DNA of 64,000 nucleotides from Novosphingobium aquimarinum (GTDB lineage Bacteria; Pseudomonadota; Alphaproteobacteria; Sphingomonadales; Sphingomonadaceae). The stretch covers positions 124,001 to 188,000 of the forward strand of contig NZ_WRPO01000003.1 of assembly GCF_009746585.1 (NCBI RefSeq), written 5' to 3'. Each line of letters starts with the position of its first letter. The first letter of the stretch is position 1. Position numbers and translations under genes: made by a program. Below, one piece after another: positions 55,778-64,000 of this stretch. The notes beneath the pieces are model-generated. The model was not told where the DNA came from and did not search any database. It was given only the letters and a program-made list of their open reading frames with translations.

Positions 55778-57067
55778 ATGCTGATGAGACGCGAGCACGT
55801 CTCGTTCTTTCGTGGAAGTGCGCTGGATAGGGCCTGGCTGCAAATCGCGCTAGCTTTGTGCAGCGGCATCTTCCTTCCCGCCTTGTTCCTGCTCACCTAC
55901 CTCGGTGAGGACACGCGCGCCGGTCGCGGCGTGACGTTCAGCATCGTCGGCGCTTCTTGCGCGATCATCCTCGCGACCTTGTCGGTGCGGCGCTTCGCGG
56001 CCTTCCCCGGGACTCGGGCCTTCATGTACATCATTCCGTGCTTCGCGACCGCTTACGGGCTCGCGGTGGCCGGGTTGCTGCTGGCGCGCCTCGATTACAA
56101 TCGTATGTTCCTGACCGTGTCGTTCGCGCTCGCGCTGCTGACCGCGCTGTTCGCGGCGCTGCACGTTGCCCGCAATGCGCGACGGCGCTTCTGGCTGGTT
56201 CCGTTCGGCAAAGTCGATCTGGCGCGCGCGACGAGGCATGTAGACTGGATCATCATGACCGAGCCGGTCGTGCCGAACGTGCCGAACGCGGTGGTCGTCG
56301 CCGATCTGCAGTACGATCACGACGATGAGTGGTCGCGGATGCTGGCCGTCGCGGCGGTCGAGGGTCACGAGGTCTACCACACGAAAGTGCTGATCGAATC
56401 GCTGACCGGCCAGGTTTCGATGGAGCATTTGTCCGAGAACAGTTTCGGCACGTTGCTGCCCAATCTGGTATATGTGCAAGTCAAACGCGCGATCGACATC
56501 GTCAGCGTTCTCGTACTTTCGCCGATCCTGCTTACGCTTCTGCTGGGGATCGCGGTGCTGGTGAAACTGAGTTCACCGGGGCCAGTGCTGTTTATTCAGG
56601 AACGGATGGGGTATCGCGGCGTTCCGTTCAGGATGATCAAGTTCCGCACGATGTTCGTGCGCAATCCCGCGAGCGAGGAGACGAGCCGTGACGACGCCAT
56701 GACGGCGACGGGCGATTCGCGCATAACCCGAATCGGCCACTTCCTTCGGCGTACGCGTCTCGATGAGCTTCCCCAGGTCTGGCACATCCTGCGCGGCGAG
56801 ATGAGCTGGATCGGACCGCGACCGGAAGCGATTCCGCTCTCCCGCTGGTACGAAAAGGAAATCCCGTTCTATTTCTATCGGCATATCGTGCGACCCGGCA
56901 TCTCGGGCTGGGCGCAAGTCAAGCAAGGGCATGTCACCGATATCGAGTCGGTGTCCGCCAAGCTTCGCTATGATTTCTATTACATCAAAAACTTCTCGGC
57001 CTGGCTGGATCTTTTGATCGGGCTAAAGACCTTCCGGATCATCGGGTCCGGGTTTGGCGCAAGGTGA
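55778..57067 (+). CDS. Priming undecaprenyl-phosphate sugar transferase (WcaJ/GumD-like)
   Basis: About 429 aa. Four or five N-terminal TM helices, then a PssY/WcaJ-type catalytic domain (KRAIDIVSVLVLSPILLTLLL, SPGPVLFIQERMGYRG, FRMIKFRTMF, RLDELPQVWHILRGEMSWIGPRPE, RPGISGWAQV). It starts exopolysaccharide repeat synthesis by loading a sugar phosphate on undecaprenyl phosphate. Start is uncertain: ATGs at 55730, 55778 and 55784 are all possible. Its stop overlaps the metallophosphoesterase start (TGATG). Confidence 0.9.
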   Translation: MLMRREHVSFFRGSALDRAWLQIALALCSGIFLPALFLLTYLGEDTRAGRGVTFSIVGASCAIILATLSVRRFAAFPGTRAFMYIIPCFATAYGLAVAGLLLARLDYNRMFLTVSFALALLTALFAALHVARNARRRFWLVPFGKVDLARATRHVDWIIMTEPVVPNVPNAVVVADLQYDHDDEWSRMLAVAAVEGHEVYHTKVLIESLTGQVSMEHLSENSFGTLLPNLVYVQVKRAIDIVSVLVLSPILLTLLLGIAVLVKLSSPGPVLFIQERMGYRGVPFRMIKFRTMFVRNPASEETSRDDAMTATGDSRITRIGHFLRRTRLDELPQVWHILRGEMSWIGPRPEAIPLSRWYEKEIPFYFYRHIVRPGISGWAQVKQGHVTDIESVSAKLRYDFYYIKNFSAWLDLLIGLKTFRIIGSGFGAR

Positions 57068-57909
57068 TGCAGATCAACCTGCCGTTCCTCAAGCGCCGTA
57101 AGCCGGCCGCGCCTGAAGCTGGACGCCGGTCGCCGACCGTGCCCGATGGCGAGCGAGTCTACGCGATCGGCGATGTTCATGGCTGCGCCGACGAACTGGC
57201 GACGCTGCTGGACATGATCACAAAGGATCACGAAGCGAGAGGCCCGGCGAAACTGACGGTGATCTTTTTGGGTGATCTCGTGAATCGCGGCCCCGATTCG
57301 GCTCGCGCAGTGCGACTGGTGCGCGATCTGCTGGCGTCGGGAACGGGGCGCCTGATCAAGGGCAACCACGAAGAGATCTTCGTCTCGGCGGCGCGAGGCC
57401 ATCGCCAGGCGGTACGCACTCTTCTGCGCAACGGGGGGCGGGCAACGCTCACCAGTTTCGGGATCGCAGAGGACGATATCGATCGCGGGTCTTACGGAGA
57501 TCTCAGCGAAATCCTAAAGCGCGACATTCCGCGCGAGGACATCTCCCTGCTCGATGCCGGGGAGGACAAGATCGCGATCGGCGACTATTTGTTCGTTCAC
57601 GCGGGCGTTCGCCCCGGCATATCGATCGCGCATCAGGAAAGCTCCGACTTGCGCTGGATTCGCGAAGAGTTCGTGGAAAGCGACAAGGATCACGGCGCGC
57701 TCATCGTGCACGGACATACGATCTGCGAATCGGTCGATCGGCGCAGAAACCGGATCGGCATCGACACCGGAGCCTATCGTAGCGGCGTGCTGACCGCGAT
57801 CGGTCTCGAAAGCGATCAGCAATGGTTTCTCGCCACGACGCCCGACCGATCGTCCGGCCATTCCGACCCGGAGCTGGCTTGCTCCGCCGACAGCCTTGGG
57901 GCAGTGTGA
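57067..57909 (+). CDS. PPP-type metallophosphoesterase (copy 2)
   Basis: 280 aa, homologous to 40962-41723: GDVHGC, GDLVNRGPDS, GNHEE, HAG, VHGHT and the shared IGIDTGAYRSGVL. The usual GDxVDRG reads GDLVNRG, so the Asp thought to act as general acid with the NHE His in PPP phosphatases is Asn here. Coupled to the sugar transferase, so it may act in polysaccharide control, for example opposing the tyrosine kinase encoded downstream (inference). Confidence 0.87.
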   Translation: MQINLPFLKRRKPAAPEAGRRSPTVPDGERVYAIGDVHGCADELATLLDMITKDHEARGPAKLTVIFLGDLVNRGPDSARAVRLVRDLLASGTGRLIKGNHEEIFVSAARGHRQAVRTLLRNGGRATLTSFGIAEDDIDRGSYGDLSEILKRDIPREDISLLDAGEDKIAIGDYLFVHAGVRPGISIAHQESSDLRWIREEFVESDKDHGALIVHGHTICESVDRRRNRIGIDTGAYRSGVLTAIGLESDQQWFLATTPDRSSGHSDPELACSADSLGAV

Positions 57910-57913
57910 GATT

Positions 57914-58657
57914 ATGCAAGAATACCTATCCGATTATGGCCGGGCACACGGCGGGCAGCGAGGCACGCGGCTGGCCATCATTCTGATCGCGGTGCTGGCT
58001 CTCGCCGTGCTGCTTTCCGGCTGCAATGCCGGGCGCGATTCGAAAATGACTTACAATCCGGCGAACTTCCGGGCGCCGGACGAATTGCCGTTCGACACGT
58101 CGCTGGCGACTTATCGGGTCGGACCGGGCGATGTCGTGAACGTGTCTGTCTTCAGCGTCGATTCGCTGACCGGGCAGCATCAGATCGATGCGGCCGGCAA
58201 TCTGACGATGCCCCTGCTGGGCGCCGTGCCTGCTGCCGGGCTGTCGACTCAGGAGTTGAGCGACAAGCTGACGCAGCGACTCGGGGCGAAATACCTGCAG
58301 GACCCGCAAGTCACCGTGTCGCTGGTGACTGCCGTCGCGCGCACGGTCACCGTGGATGGTTCGGTCGGCGCTCCGGGGCTCTACCCCGTGGCCGACAAGA
58401 CGACGCTGATGAAGACGATCGCCATGGCGAAAGGGACGTCGCAAGGCGCGAATCCGAAGAAAGTCGTCGTCTTCCGGCAGATCGACGGGCAGCGCAACGC
58501 GGCCGCATTCGATCTCACCTCGATCCGCGACGGTGTCGATCCCGATCCGGTCATCTATGCCAACGACATCGTAGTCGTGGACGGCAGGGACATTAGCCCG
58601 GCCTGGTCGACGCTGCTTCAGACGGTTCCTCTGATCGCGCTCTTCTCGCGGTTCTAA
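57914..58657 (+). CDS. Wza/GumB-type polysaccharide export lipoprotein
   Basis: 247 aa. Signal peptide with lipobox LLSGC (Cys37), the Poly_export domain (YRVGPGDVVNVSVF, GNLTMPLLGAVPAAGLSTQELSDKL) and one SLBB-like domain (VTVDGSVGAPGLYPV). Shorter than E. coli Wza (379 aa), like GumB. Forms the outer-membrane exit pore with the Wzc-like kinase. ATG at 57914 follows the previous stop by 4 nt. Confidence 0.92.
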   Translation: MQEYLSDYGRAHGGQRGTRLAIILIAVLALAVLLSGCNAGRDSKMTYNPANFRAPDELPFDTSLATYRVGPGDVVNVSVFSVDSLTGQHQIDAAGNLTMPLLGAVPAAGLSTQELSDKLTQRLGAKYLQDPQVTVSLVTAVARTVTVDGSVGAPGLYPVADKTTLMKTIAMAKGTSQGANPKKVVVFRQIDGQRNAAAFDLTSIRDGVDPDPVIYANDIVVVDGRDISPAWSTLLQTVPLIALFSRF

Positions 58658-58743
58658 AGGCGATTATAGTCGATTGTCGTTCCTCGACATTCTGACTGCA
58701 CGGCAACCTAAGCGGGTTGTGGTCGTTTAGGATCGATGCTAGG

Positions 58744-58749
58744 TATAAA
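58744..58749 (+). promoter_or_regulatory. Possible -10 element before the small secreted gene
   Basis: TATAAA in an AT-rich stretch, preceded by TGCTAGG, about 46 bp before the ATG at 58795. No good -35 at standard spacing. Confidence 0.35.
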
Positions 58750-58794
58750 TCTGTAGTAGTGTAATTGAGACATTGCTGACTTACGGGAGGTTTA

Positions 58795-59052
58795 ATGCGA
58801 AACGTTGTAACTTGCGCAGTGGCTCTCGCTCTTGCTGTGGGGCAACTCGGCGTGTCTTCGGCAGCGTTTGCGGCCCAGGATGACACAACTCAGTCCGATT
58901 CGTCGACTGCGAGCAGCGGCGCGGGTTCGGGCACCGGCGGAATCGGCGTCGGTGTTGGCGTTGGTATCGCTGCCGGCATCGCGGCCCTGACTGCGCTCAT
59001 AGTCGCGATTACGGACGACGACGATGAGGACCAGATCCCGGTCAGCCCCTGA
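58795..59052 (+). CDS. Small secreted/membrane protein of the EPS locus
   Basis: 85 aa. Signal peptide (residues 1-27, ending AFAA), a Ser/Thr/Gly linker, a Gly/Val/Ala-rich TM helix (about 48-72) and an acidic tail (TDDDDEDQIPVSP). GGGAGG precedes the ATG. Followed by a clear terminator. No family recognised; similar small proteins recur near exopolysaccharide genes in sphingomonads. Confidence 0.7.
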   Translation: MRNVVTCAVALALAVGQLGVSSAAFAAQDDTTQSDSSTASSGAGSGTGGIGVGVGVGIAAGIAALTALIVAITDDDDEDQIPVSP

Positions 59053-59090
59053 ACCCAAGACAGAGTGGTTCGTAAGCTATTCGAATTCAG

Positions 59091-59123
59091 CCGGTTCGCG
59101 AAAGCCGTTTCGCGGACCGGTTT
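59091..59123 (+). terminator. Intrinsic terminator after the small secreted gene
   Basis: CCGGTTCGCGAAA (59091-59103) pairs with TTTCGCGGACCGG (59108-59120) at 12 of 13 positions around a GCCG loop, followed by TTT. The stem ends in A/T pairs. It separates the small gene from the ligase gene. Confidence 0.7.
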
Positions 59124-59200
59124 CATGTTGCGGGGCGGCCTTGAAGGCAGCGCAAGCGTCGGTCGCGCGATCAGCGCCTGACTTAGATTGAGGCTTCGCT

Positions 59201-60619
59201 TTGTCGCGGATCATCAGAAATTACATGGCGCCGGTTTATCTGGGCCTCTGCCTTTTGCTGGGCGGCGCGAGCGCCGCAGGTTTTCTGGCCAACGGAATGC
59301 TCCAGTTCCTCGGCCTCATTTGCATTCTGATCGTCGTGCTGACGAATTCGCTGCCCGCATTGCGAGGCGATGCGCGCACGCTGCTGATCCTGCTCGGCGC
59401 AGCCGGCGCGCTGCTCGCGTTCGAGCTGATCCCCCTGCCCCCCTTTCTGTGGAGCATCTTGCCCGGGCGTGACTGGGTGGTCGATGGCTATGCGGCGATG
59501 GGTATCGACCGGCCCTGGCTGCCGATCTCGTTGGCCCCCGACGGCACCCTCATGACCCTGACCTCGCTCATCGTTCCGGTGGCGATGGCGCTGCTCATCT
59601 TTGCCTCCACGGGCTACGGTCGGATCTATTGCGTTTTCGTGATGATCGCGATCGCCGTGCTCTCGATCTTCCTCGGCGTCCTGCAGCGCATGCAGGGGCC
59701 CGATTCGCTCTATTACATCTACGAGATCACCAATCGCGGCGGCGTGGTCGGCTTCTTCGCCAACCGCAATCACCTCGCCACGTTCCTGCTGATGACGCTG
59801 CCTTTCATCGGCGCGCTCGCGGCCGATCCGAAAAGCGCGTCGCGCAGCACGGATCGCGATGATTCGCGCGTCGGTCGTCTGATGATCACCGGTTGTCTGG
59901 CGCTGCTGCTGGCCGTGGGCGTCGTTATCGTCGGTTCGGCGGCGGGCTGGTTCCTGCTGCTACCGACGATCTTCGGAGCTGTCGCCGTCCTGGTACGTAG
60001 CGAAAAGGGCCGGGTTCCGCCCGCACTGGTACAGACGGGACTGTTTGTCGCCGTCGTCTGCCTCGTCGCCGCGATCGTCGCGCCGCTGCAGGTCAACGAT
60101 CTGGGCGACAAGCTGAGTGGCATCAATCCGCAGCTGCGGAACATGTCGATCCGCACCACCGCGATGGCCGCACTCGACTATCTGCCGTTCGGATCAGGCG
60201 CGCAGTCGTTCAGCCTGATCTACCCGCATTACGAAGACGCTGCGAACGCCTCGCTCGAATTCATGAACCACGCGCATAGCGACTATGTGGAAGTCTTCCT
60301 CGAGCACGGCATCCCCGGCCTCGTCCTGATCGGCGCGGCGCTCTATTTCTGGGTTCGCCAGACCGGAAAGCAGTGGCGCAAAGGCAAGGGCGAGCCGCTG
60401 ACTCGCGCCAGCTTCATCGCGATGGGCGTGCTCTTTGCGCATAGCCTGGTCGATTATCCGGGCCGCACCGCAGCCATCGCAGCGCTTTTCGCGATGTCGG
60501 CGGCGATGATGGTCGCACCCGCCTCCGAGGAAATGCCCTCCTGGCAAACCAAGCACCGCCGGCGCAGTCGCGGCAAAAAGAGCGCGCGCCGCATCGAGAT
60601 CGCGTTGTCCGACCAATGA
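59201..60619 (+). CDS. O-antigen ligase/polymerase (Wzy_C) family protein
   Basis: 472 aa, about 12 TM helices. Large periplasmic loop near residues 320-365 with HAHSDYVEVFLEHGIPGLVLI, the Wzy_C/WaaL signature. In this locus it is more likely the polymerase of the exopolysaccharide than an LPS ligase. TTG start at 59201. The C-terminal tail is Arg/Lys-rich and cytoplasmic. Confidence 0.85.
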   Translation: MSRIIRNYMAPVYLGLCLLLGGASAAGFLANGMLQFLGLICILIVVLTNSLPALRGDARTLLILLGAAGALLAFELIPLPPFLWSILPGRDWVVDGYAAMGIDRPWLPISLAPDGTLMTLTSLIVPVAMALLIFASTGYGRIYCVFVMIAIAVLSIFLGVLQRMQGPDSLYYIYEITNRGGVVGFFANRNHLATFLLMTLPFIGALAADPKSASRSTDRDDSRVGRLMITGCLALLLAVGVVIVGSAAGWFLLLPTIFGAVAVLVRSEKGRVPPALVQTGLFVAVVCLVAAIVAPLQVNDLGDKLSGINPQLRNMSIRTTAMAALDYLPFGSGAQSFSLIYPHYEDAANASLEFMNHAHSDYVEVFLEHGIPGLVLIGAALYFWVRQTGKQWRKGKGEPLTRASFIAMGVLFAHSLVDYPGRTAAIAALFAMSAAMMVAPASEEMPSWQTKHRRRSRGKKSARRIEIALSDQ

Positions 60620-60767
60620 GATCTTCGCGCGTCTCCGGCCTGGTATCGAACCGTTTCGCAACCCGCGTCGCCCGTGACGCGCCGGTCGCAACCGCCTCTG
60701 GTCAGTCAGCGCCGAATCTGCCTGCCCCCCGCCTGCGCCTCATCCTGTCCGGAACCCACGCAAAGCC

Positions 60768-63038
60768 ATGAACGACATTACCGCCACAGAACCGCCCGGC
60801 CGCCCGGAAGGCAAGTCTAACGCGCTGGTGAGCCGGGGCGCGAATGCGCTGACGAACCCGATCGAGACCCAGAAGACGCCGGGTCAGTTCGACGTCAACG
60901 AGATCTGGCGCGTCCTGATGAAGTGGCGCTGGCTGATCCTGGGCATCATCGTCGCCTCGATCGCCGCCTCCATTATCGTCACCATCTCGACGGTTCCGGT
61001 TTACCGAGCCACCGCCACGCTGGAAATCAACACCCAGCCGATGCAGGTCATGCAGCAGAATACCGATCTGCAGCCGGTTGCCCGCAACGAAGCGCAGTTC
61101 CTGACGACGCAAGTCGGCTTGCTGAGCAGCCGGTCACTGGCAGAGCGGGTGATGCGCACGCTCAATCTCGCCGAGAACGATTCGTTCGTGAAGGGCTATC
61201 CGGACCGTAACAATCGCGAGGCGGCCGCGGTCACCAAGCTGATGTCCAACATGGAAGTGACCCCGCTGCGCGGCAGCAACCTGATCCTCATCGGCTATAT
61301 GGATCCCGATCCCGCACGCGCTGCCCGGATCATCAATGCCTATGCGCAAGGGTTCATCGATACGACGCTCGAGCGCAAGTACAACGCGACCGCTTTCGCC
61401 AGGCAGTTTCTGCAAAGTCGGCTCGAAGCCACGCGCAAAAAGCTCGAGGATTCGGAGCGCAAGCTTGTCCAGTACGCGCGGGCGAACAACATCCTGTCGC
61501 TCAACAGCGGCAACGTAACCAGCGGCGGCGCGGGCTCGGGCCAAAGCGAAACCGCCCAGGATTCGCTCTCGGCCCAGTCGCTCGTCTCGTTCAACGATGC
61601 CCTTGCGGCGGCCACGCGTGACCGCATCGCGGCAGAGCAGGCCTATCGCGCGGGTGCCTCGGAATCGGTCGACGATTCCCCGGCGCTCTCCGGCTTGCGC
61701 GCGCAGCTCGCGAGCGTGCAGGCTGACTATCAGCAGAAGCTCGGCACCTTCCGGCCCGAGTTTCCGGAGATGGTCGCCCTGCGCCAGCGCATGGATTCGA
61801 TCCGGGCGAGCATTGCCGCCGAAACCAGCAAGCTTCGCTCCGCCAATCGTGACGAACTACGCTCCGCCTATCAGGCCGCGCAAGGCCGCGAACGCCAGCT
61901 GCTCGGGCAAGTGAATTCCTACCGCTCGAACGTCCTCGATCTGCGCAGCCGCGGCATCCAGTACAACATCCTGCAGCGTGATCTCGATACCAACCGATCG
62001 ATGTACGACGCGCTGCTGCAGCGCTTCAAGGAAGTGGGCACCACCGGCGGCGTTGGCGAGAGCCAGGCTTCGATCGTCGACAATGCGACGACGCCCTCGA
62101 GCCCCTTCACCCCGAACGTCTATGCCAATCTGGCGATCGGTCTTCTCGCCGGTCTCATCTTCGGCGTCGGCCTCGCATTCGGCATCGAGTTCGTCGACGA
62201 TACCCTCAAGACTCCCGACGACGTCATCAACAAGCTGTCGGTGCCGCTGCTGGGCGTCGTGCCCCAGGGCGAAAAGGGCCATTCCTTCGTCGAGGAACTC
62301 AAGGACCAGCGGTCGGAGATCAGCGAGGCGTACTACACGATCATGAGCTCGGTGCAGTTCGTCTCAGACAACAGCTTTCCGCGAACCGCGCTCGTCACCA
62401 GCAGCCGGCCGGGCGAAGGCAAGTCTTCGTCCTCGCTCGCCCTGGCGCAGAACCTCGCCCGCGTCGGCTATCGTGTCGTGCTGGTCGAGGCGGACATGCG
62501 CAAACCTACGTTCAAGGCCAACCAGTCCGAAGAAATCGGCTTGTCCACGCTGCTGGTCACGCAGGAGATGGCGATCGATCACGTCGCCGCGACTTCGATC
62601 GAGAACTTGTCGCTGCTGCCCAGCGGACCCGTCCCGCCGAACCCGGCGCAGCTGCTTTCGACCAACCGGATCGAAAAGATCCTCGCCGAACTGTCGGAGC
62701 ATTTCGATATCGTGCTCATCGATTCGCCCCCGATCCTCGGCTTTGCCGACGCGCCGGTCCTTTCCTCGGTGGTGGATGGCACGATCCTCGTGGTCGAGGC
62801 AGGTTCGGTCCGCAGGCCCGCGGTCCTCAGCTCGCTGCGGCGACTGCAGTCCTCCAATGGACGAGTCGTCGGTGCCATTCTCACGAAGTACAATCCGAAG
62901 AACGGCGGCTACGGATACGGTTACGGCTACGGGTACGGCTATGGTTACGGCTATGGCTATGGCTACGGTAAGCAGCGTAACCAACGCTATGGCGAGAACG
63001 CCGAACTGCGGCACCTCGACATCAACGAAATCACATGA
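60768..63038 (+). CDS. Polysaccharide co-polymerase / BY-kinase (Wzc-like)
   Basis: 756 aa. N-terminal Wzz domain with two TM helices (about 60-82 and 445-470) around a long periplasmic coiled coil, then a cytoplasmic BY-kinase: Walker A SSRPGEGKSSSS (near 543), Walker A' VLVEADMRKP, Walker B DIVLIDSPP. The tail is a run of ten Gly-Tyr pairs then KQRNQRYG, supplying many phosphorylatable tyrosines. Controls chain length and export with the Wza-like lipoprotein. ATGA overlap with the next gene. Confidence 0.93.
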   Translation: MNDITATEPPGRPEGKSNALVSRGANALTNPIETQKTPGQFDVNEIWRVLMKWRWLILGIIVASIAASIIVTISTVPVYRATATLEINTQPMQVMQQNTDLQPVARNEAQFLTTQVGLLSSRSLAERVMRTLNLAENDSFVKGYPDRNNREAAAVTKLMSNMEVTPLRGSNLILIGYMDPDPARAARIINAYAQGFIDTTLERKYNATAFARQFLQSRLEATRKKLEDSERKLVQYARANNILSLNSGNVTSGGAGSGQSETAQDSLSAQSLVSFNDALAAATRDRIAAEQAYRAGASESVDDSPALSGLRAQLASVQADYQQKLGTFRPEFPEMVALRQRMDSIRASIAAETSKLRSANRDELRSAYQAAQGRERQLLGQVNSYRSNVLDLRSRGIQYNILQRDLDTNRSMYDALLQRFKEVGTTGGVGESQASIVDNATTPSSPFTPNVYANLAIGLLAGLIFGVGLAFGIEFVDDTLKTPDDVINKLSVPLLGVVPQGEKGHSFVEELKDQRSEISEAYYTIMSSVQFVSDNSFPRTALVTSSRPGEGKSSSSLALAQNLARVGYRVVLVEADMRKPTFKANQSEEIGLSTLLVTQEMAIDHVAATSIENLSLLPSGPVPPNPAQLLSTNRIEKILAELSEHFDIVLIDSPPILGFADAPVLSSVVDGTILVVEAGSVRRPAVLSSLRRLQSSNGRVVGAILTKYNPKNGGYGYGYGYGYGYGYGYGYGYGKQRNQRYGENAELRHLDINEIT
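62907..62966 (+). repeat. Gly-Tyr hexanucleotide repeat in the Wzc tail
   Basis: Ten in-frame GGN-TAY hexamers. Codons vary (GGC/GGA/GGT/GGG; TAC/TAT), indicating selection on the amino-acid repeat rather than recent slippage. Array length could still vary between strains in whole Gly-Tyr units. Confidence 0.85.
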
Positions 63039-64000
63039 GCGAGGAGATGGGTCGCTACGTGCCGGATGGGCGAGTGCGCATCGCGTTGCTGTGCGGCGCA
63101 GCGCTGTTGGCCTGGGCGGTCGCACGCGGTGCCGTGCAGAACGCGCTGCATGATTCGGCCCCGCAAGTCGCCGCTGACTTCTGGCCAGCCGATGGCGAAA
63201 GCCTGGCATCGCTCGCACGCGACAAGATGGCCGCAAACAGCGGCGAGATCGATGAGCCGACCCGGCAACTGTTCCGGGAAGCGCTCGAGCAGTCTCCCGC
63301 ATTGGCAAGCCCGATCGTGTTGGCCGCGCTCGATGCCGAGCAGTCAGGGGATTCCAAGCGCGCCGAACGGCTGATGGTCCAGGCCAAGGAACGCGACCCG
63401 CGCTCCACGATCACGCGCTTCTGGCTGCTCGACCGGTACATGCGCACGGGTCGCTATGCCCTCGCGCTCGACGAGGTTGGCCCGGCGCTGCGCTTGCGCC
63501 GCCAGGCGATGACTGTCGTCATGACGGTGCTGGCAACGCTCGCCAACGAACCTGAATTTCGACCCGCGCTGGCCAAGAAGCTGGCGAGCGCACCTTATTG
63601 GCGCACGTCTTTCTTCCAGGCAGCCTCGCAGCAGACCGACCCCGACGTATTGCTATCGCTGCTCGCGTCGAGCCGCGGCCAGTCTGCCGATCAGAAGATG
63701 GAAGCGGAACAGAAGTACGTCTTCCAGAAGATGATCGAAGCCGACGACGGCGTGCGGGCCTATCGCGCCTGGAAGTCCATGTTGCCCGCCCGATACCGCG
63801 GCCGGGCGGATGGCATTTACGACAGCAATTTCGCGAACTGGCCGGGCGCCGAGCCCTTCAACTGGGTGGTCGAGGACTCCGAGATCGGAATTTCGCGTAG
63901 TGTCGTGGCGGGCGACCTGCCGCAAGGTTCGGCTCTGAACGTCCGCTATTTCGGGTCGACCGCGGGCGCGCTGGCCGAACAGTACGTTCACGTCCCGCCG
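63035..64000 (+). CDS. Tetratricopeptide-like exopolysaccharide-locus protein (3' end beyond window)
   Basis: 322 codons visible. N-terminal TM (about residues 14-34), then helical repeats with TPR-like spacing (PALASPIVLAALDAEQSGDSKRAERLMVQAKERDPRSTITRFWLLDRYMRTGRYALALDEV). Past residue 255 a beta-rich segment begins (SNFANWPGAEPFNWVVEDSEIGISRSVVAGD), resembling a carbohydrate-binding-like domain. Coupled to the kinase gene by ATGA. No family named; probably a periplasmic scaffold of the EPS machine (inference). Confidence 0.7.
   Translation, partial: MSEEMGRYVPDGRVRIALLCGAALLAWAVARGAVQNALHDSAPQVAADFWPADGESLASLARDKMAANSGEIDEPTRQLFREALEQSPALASPIVLAALDAEQSGDSKRAERLMVQAKERDPRSTITRFWLLDRYMRTGRYALALDEVGPALRLRRQAMTVVMTVLATLANEPEFRPALAKKLASAPYWRTSFFQAASQQTDPDVLLSLLASSRGQSADQKMEAEQKYVFQKMIEADDGVRAYRAWKSMLPARYRGRADGIYDSNFANWPGAEPFNWVVEDSEIGISRSVVAGDLPQGSALNVRYFGSTAGALAEQYVHVPP

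Noticed and set aside
62907..62966. Possible CRISPR-like or microsatellite array
   Set aside because: Six-base units, in frame, encoding Gly-Tyr; no spacers.

Overview
The window is GC-rich and reads as an alphaproteobacterial chromosome, most likely Sphingomonadales. Reasons: a DUF1476/ATPase-zeta gene (an alphaproteobacterial marker), three copies of short palindromic interspersed repeats of a kind I associate with sphingomonads, a che operon with a STAS protein, and a sphingan-like exopolysaccharide locus. Genus assignment is inference.

Layout. 1-5 kb: end of a chemotaxis cluster (cheA, STAS protein, MCP on the minus strand; a divergent CheB-like protein that lacks the catalytic His). 5-10.5 kb: EmrAB/TolC-type efflux operon with its TetR regulator, then a second TetR gene. 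10.6-14.2 kb: a three-domain LplT/PlsC/acyl-ACP synthetase fusion. 14.2-18.1 kb: PilZ protein, short asparaginase-like protein, DUF2891, and a DUF979/DUF969 membrane pair bracketed by repeats. 18.2-23 kb: katG and a glutathione-dependent formaldehyde detoxification operon. 23-27.2 kb: leuC and leuD separated by small and decayed genes, then ATPase zeta, BolA and monothiol glutaredoxin. 27.3-44.2 kb: a long envelope-glycan region (membrane glycosyltransferases, UbiA/HAD/GtrA/GT2 genes that look like a polyprenyl-phosphate-sugar route, a flippase-like protein, methyltransferases, UDP-glucuronate decarboxylase). 53.7-64 kb: an exopolysaccharide assembly locus (acyltransferase, priming sugar transferase, Wza, ligase/polymerase, Wzc tyrosine kinase with a Gly-Tyr repeat tail).

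The main discovery lies at 45.56-53.71 kb. An island of about 8.1 kb is inserted in a SleB-type cell-wall hydrolase gene. Joining the two gene halves at an imperfect 16-bp direct repeat (14/16) restores one frame of exactly 403 codons. The island carries two overlapping tyrosine recombinases, an orphan nucleotidyltransferase, an EcoRII/Dcm-like restriction-modification-Vsr module (CCWGG predicted) whose methyltransferase has an N-terminal HTH and a perfect 7-bp-arm palindrome just upstream, and two adjacent genes that share a C-terminal TIR/nucleoside-deoxyribosyltransferase-like domain but have different N-terminal domains. This is best read as a small mobile defence island; the two-gene TIR/NDT-like pair is the candidate undescribed system. 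No rRNA, tRNA, CRISPR array or insertion-sequence transposase was seen.
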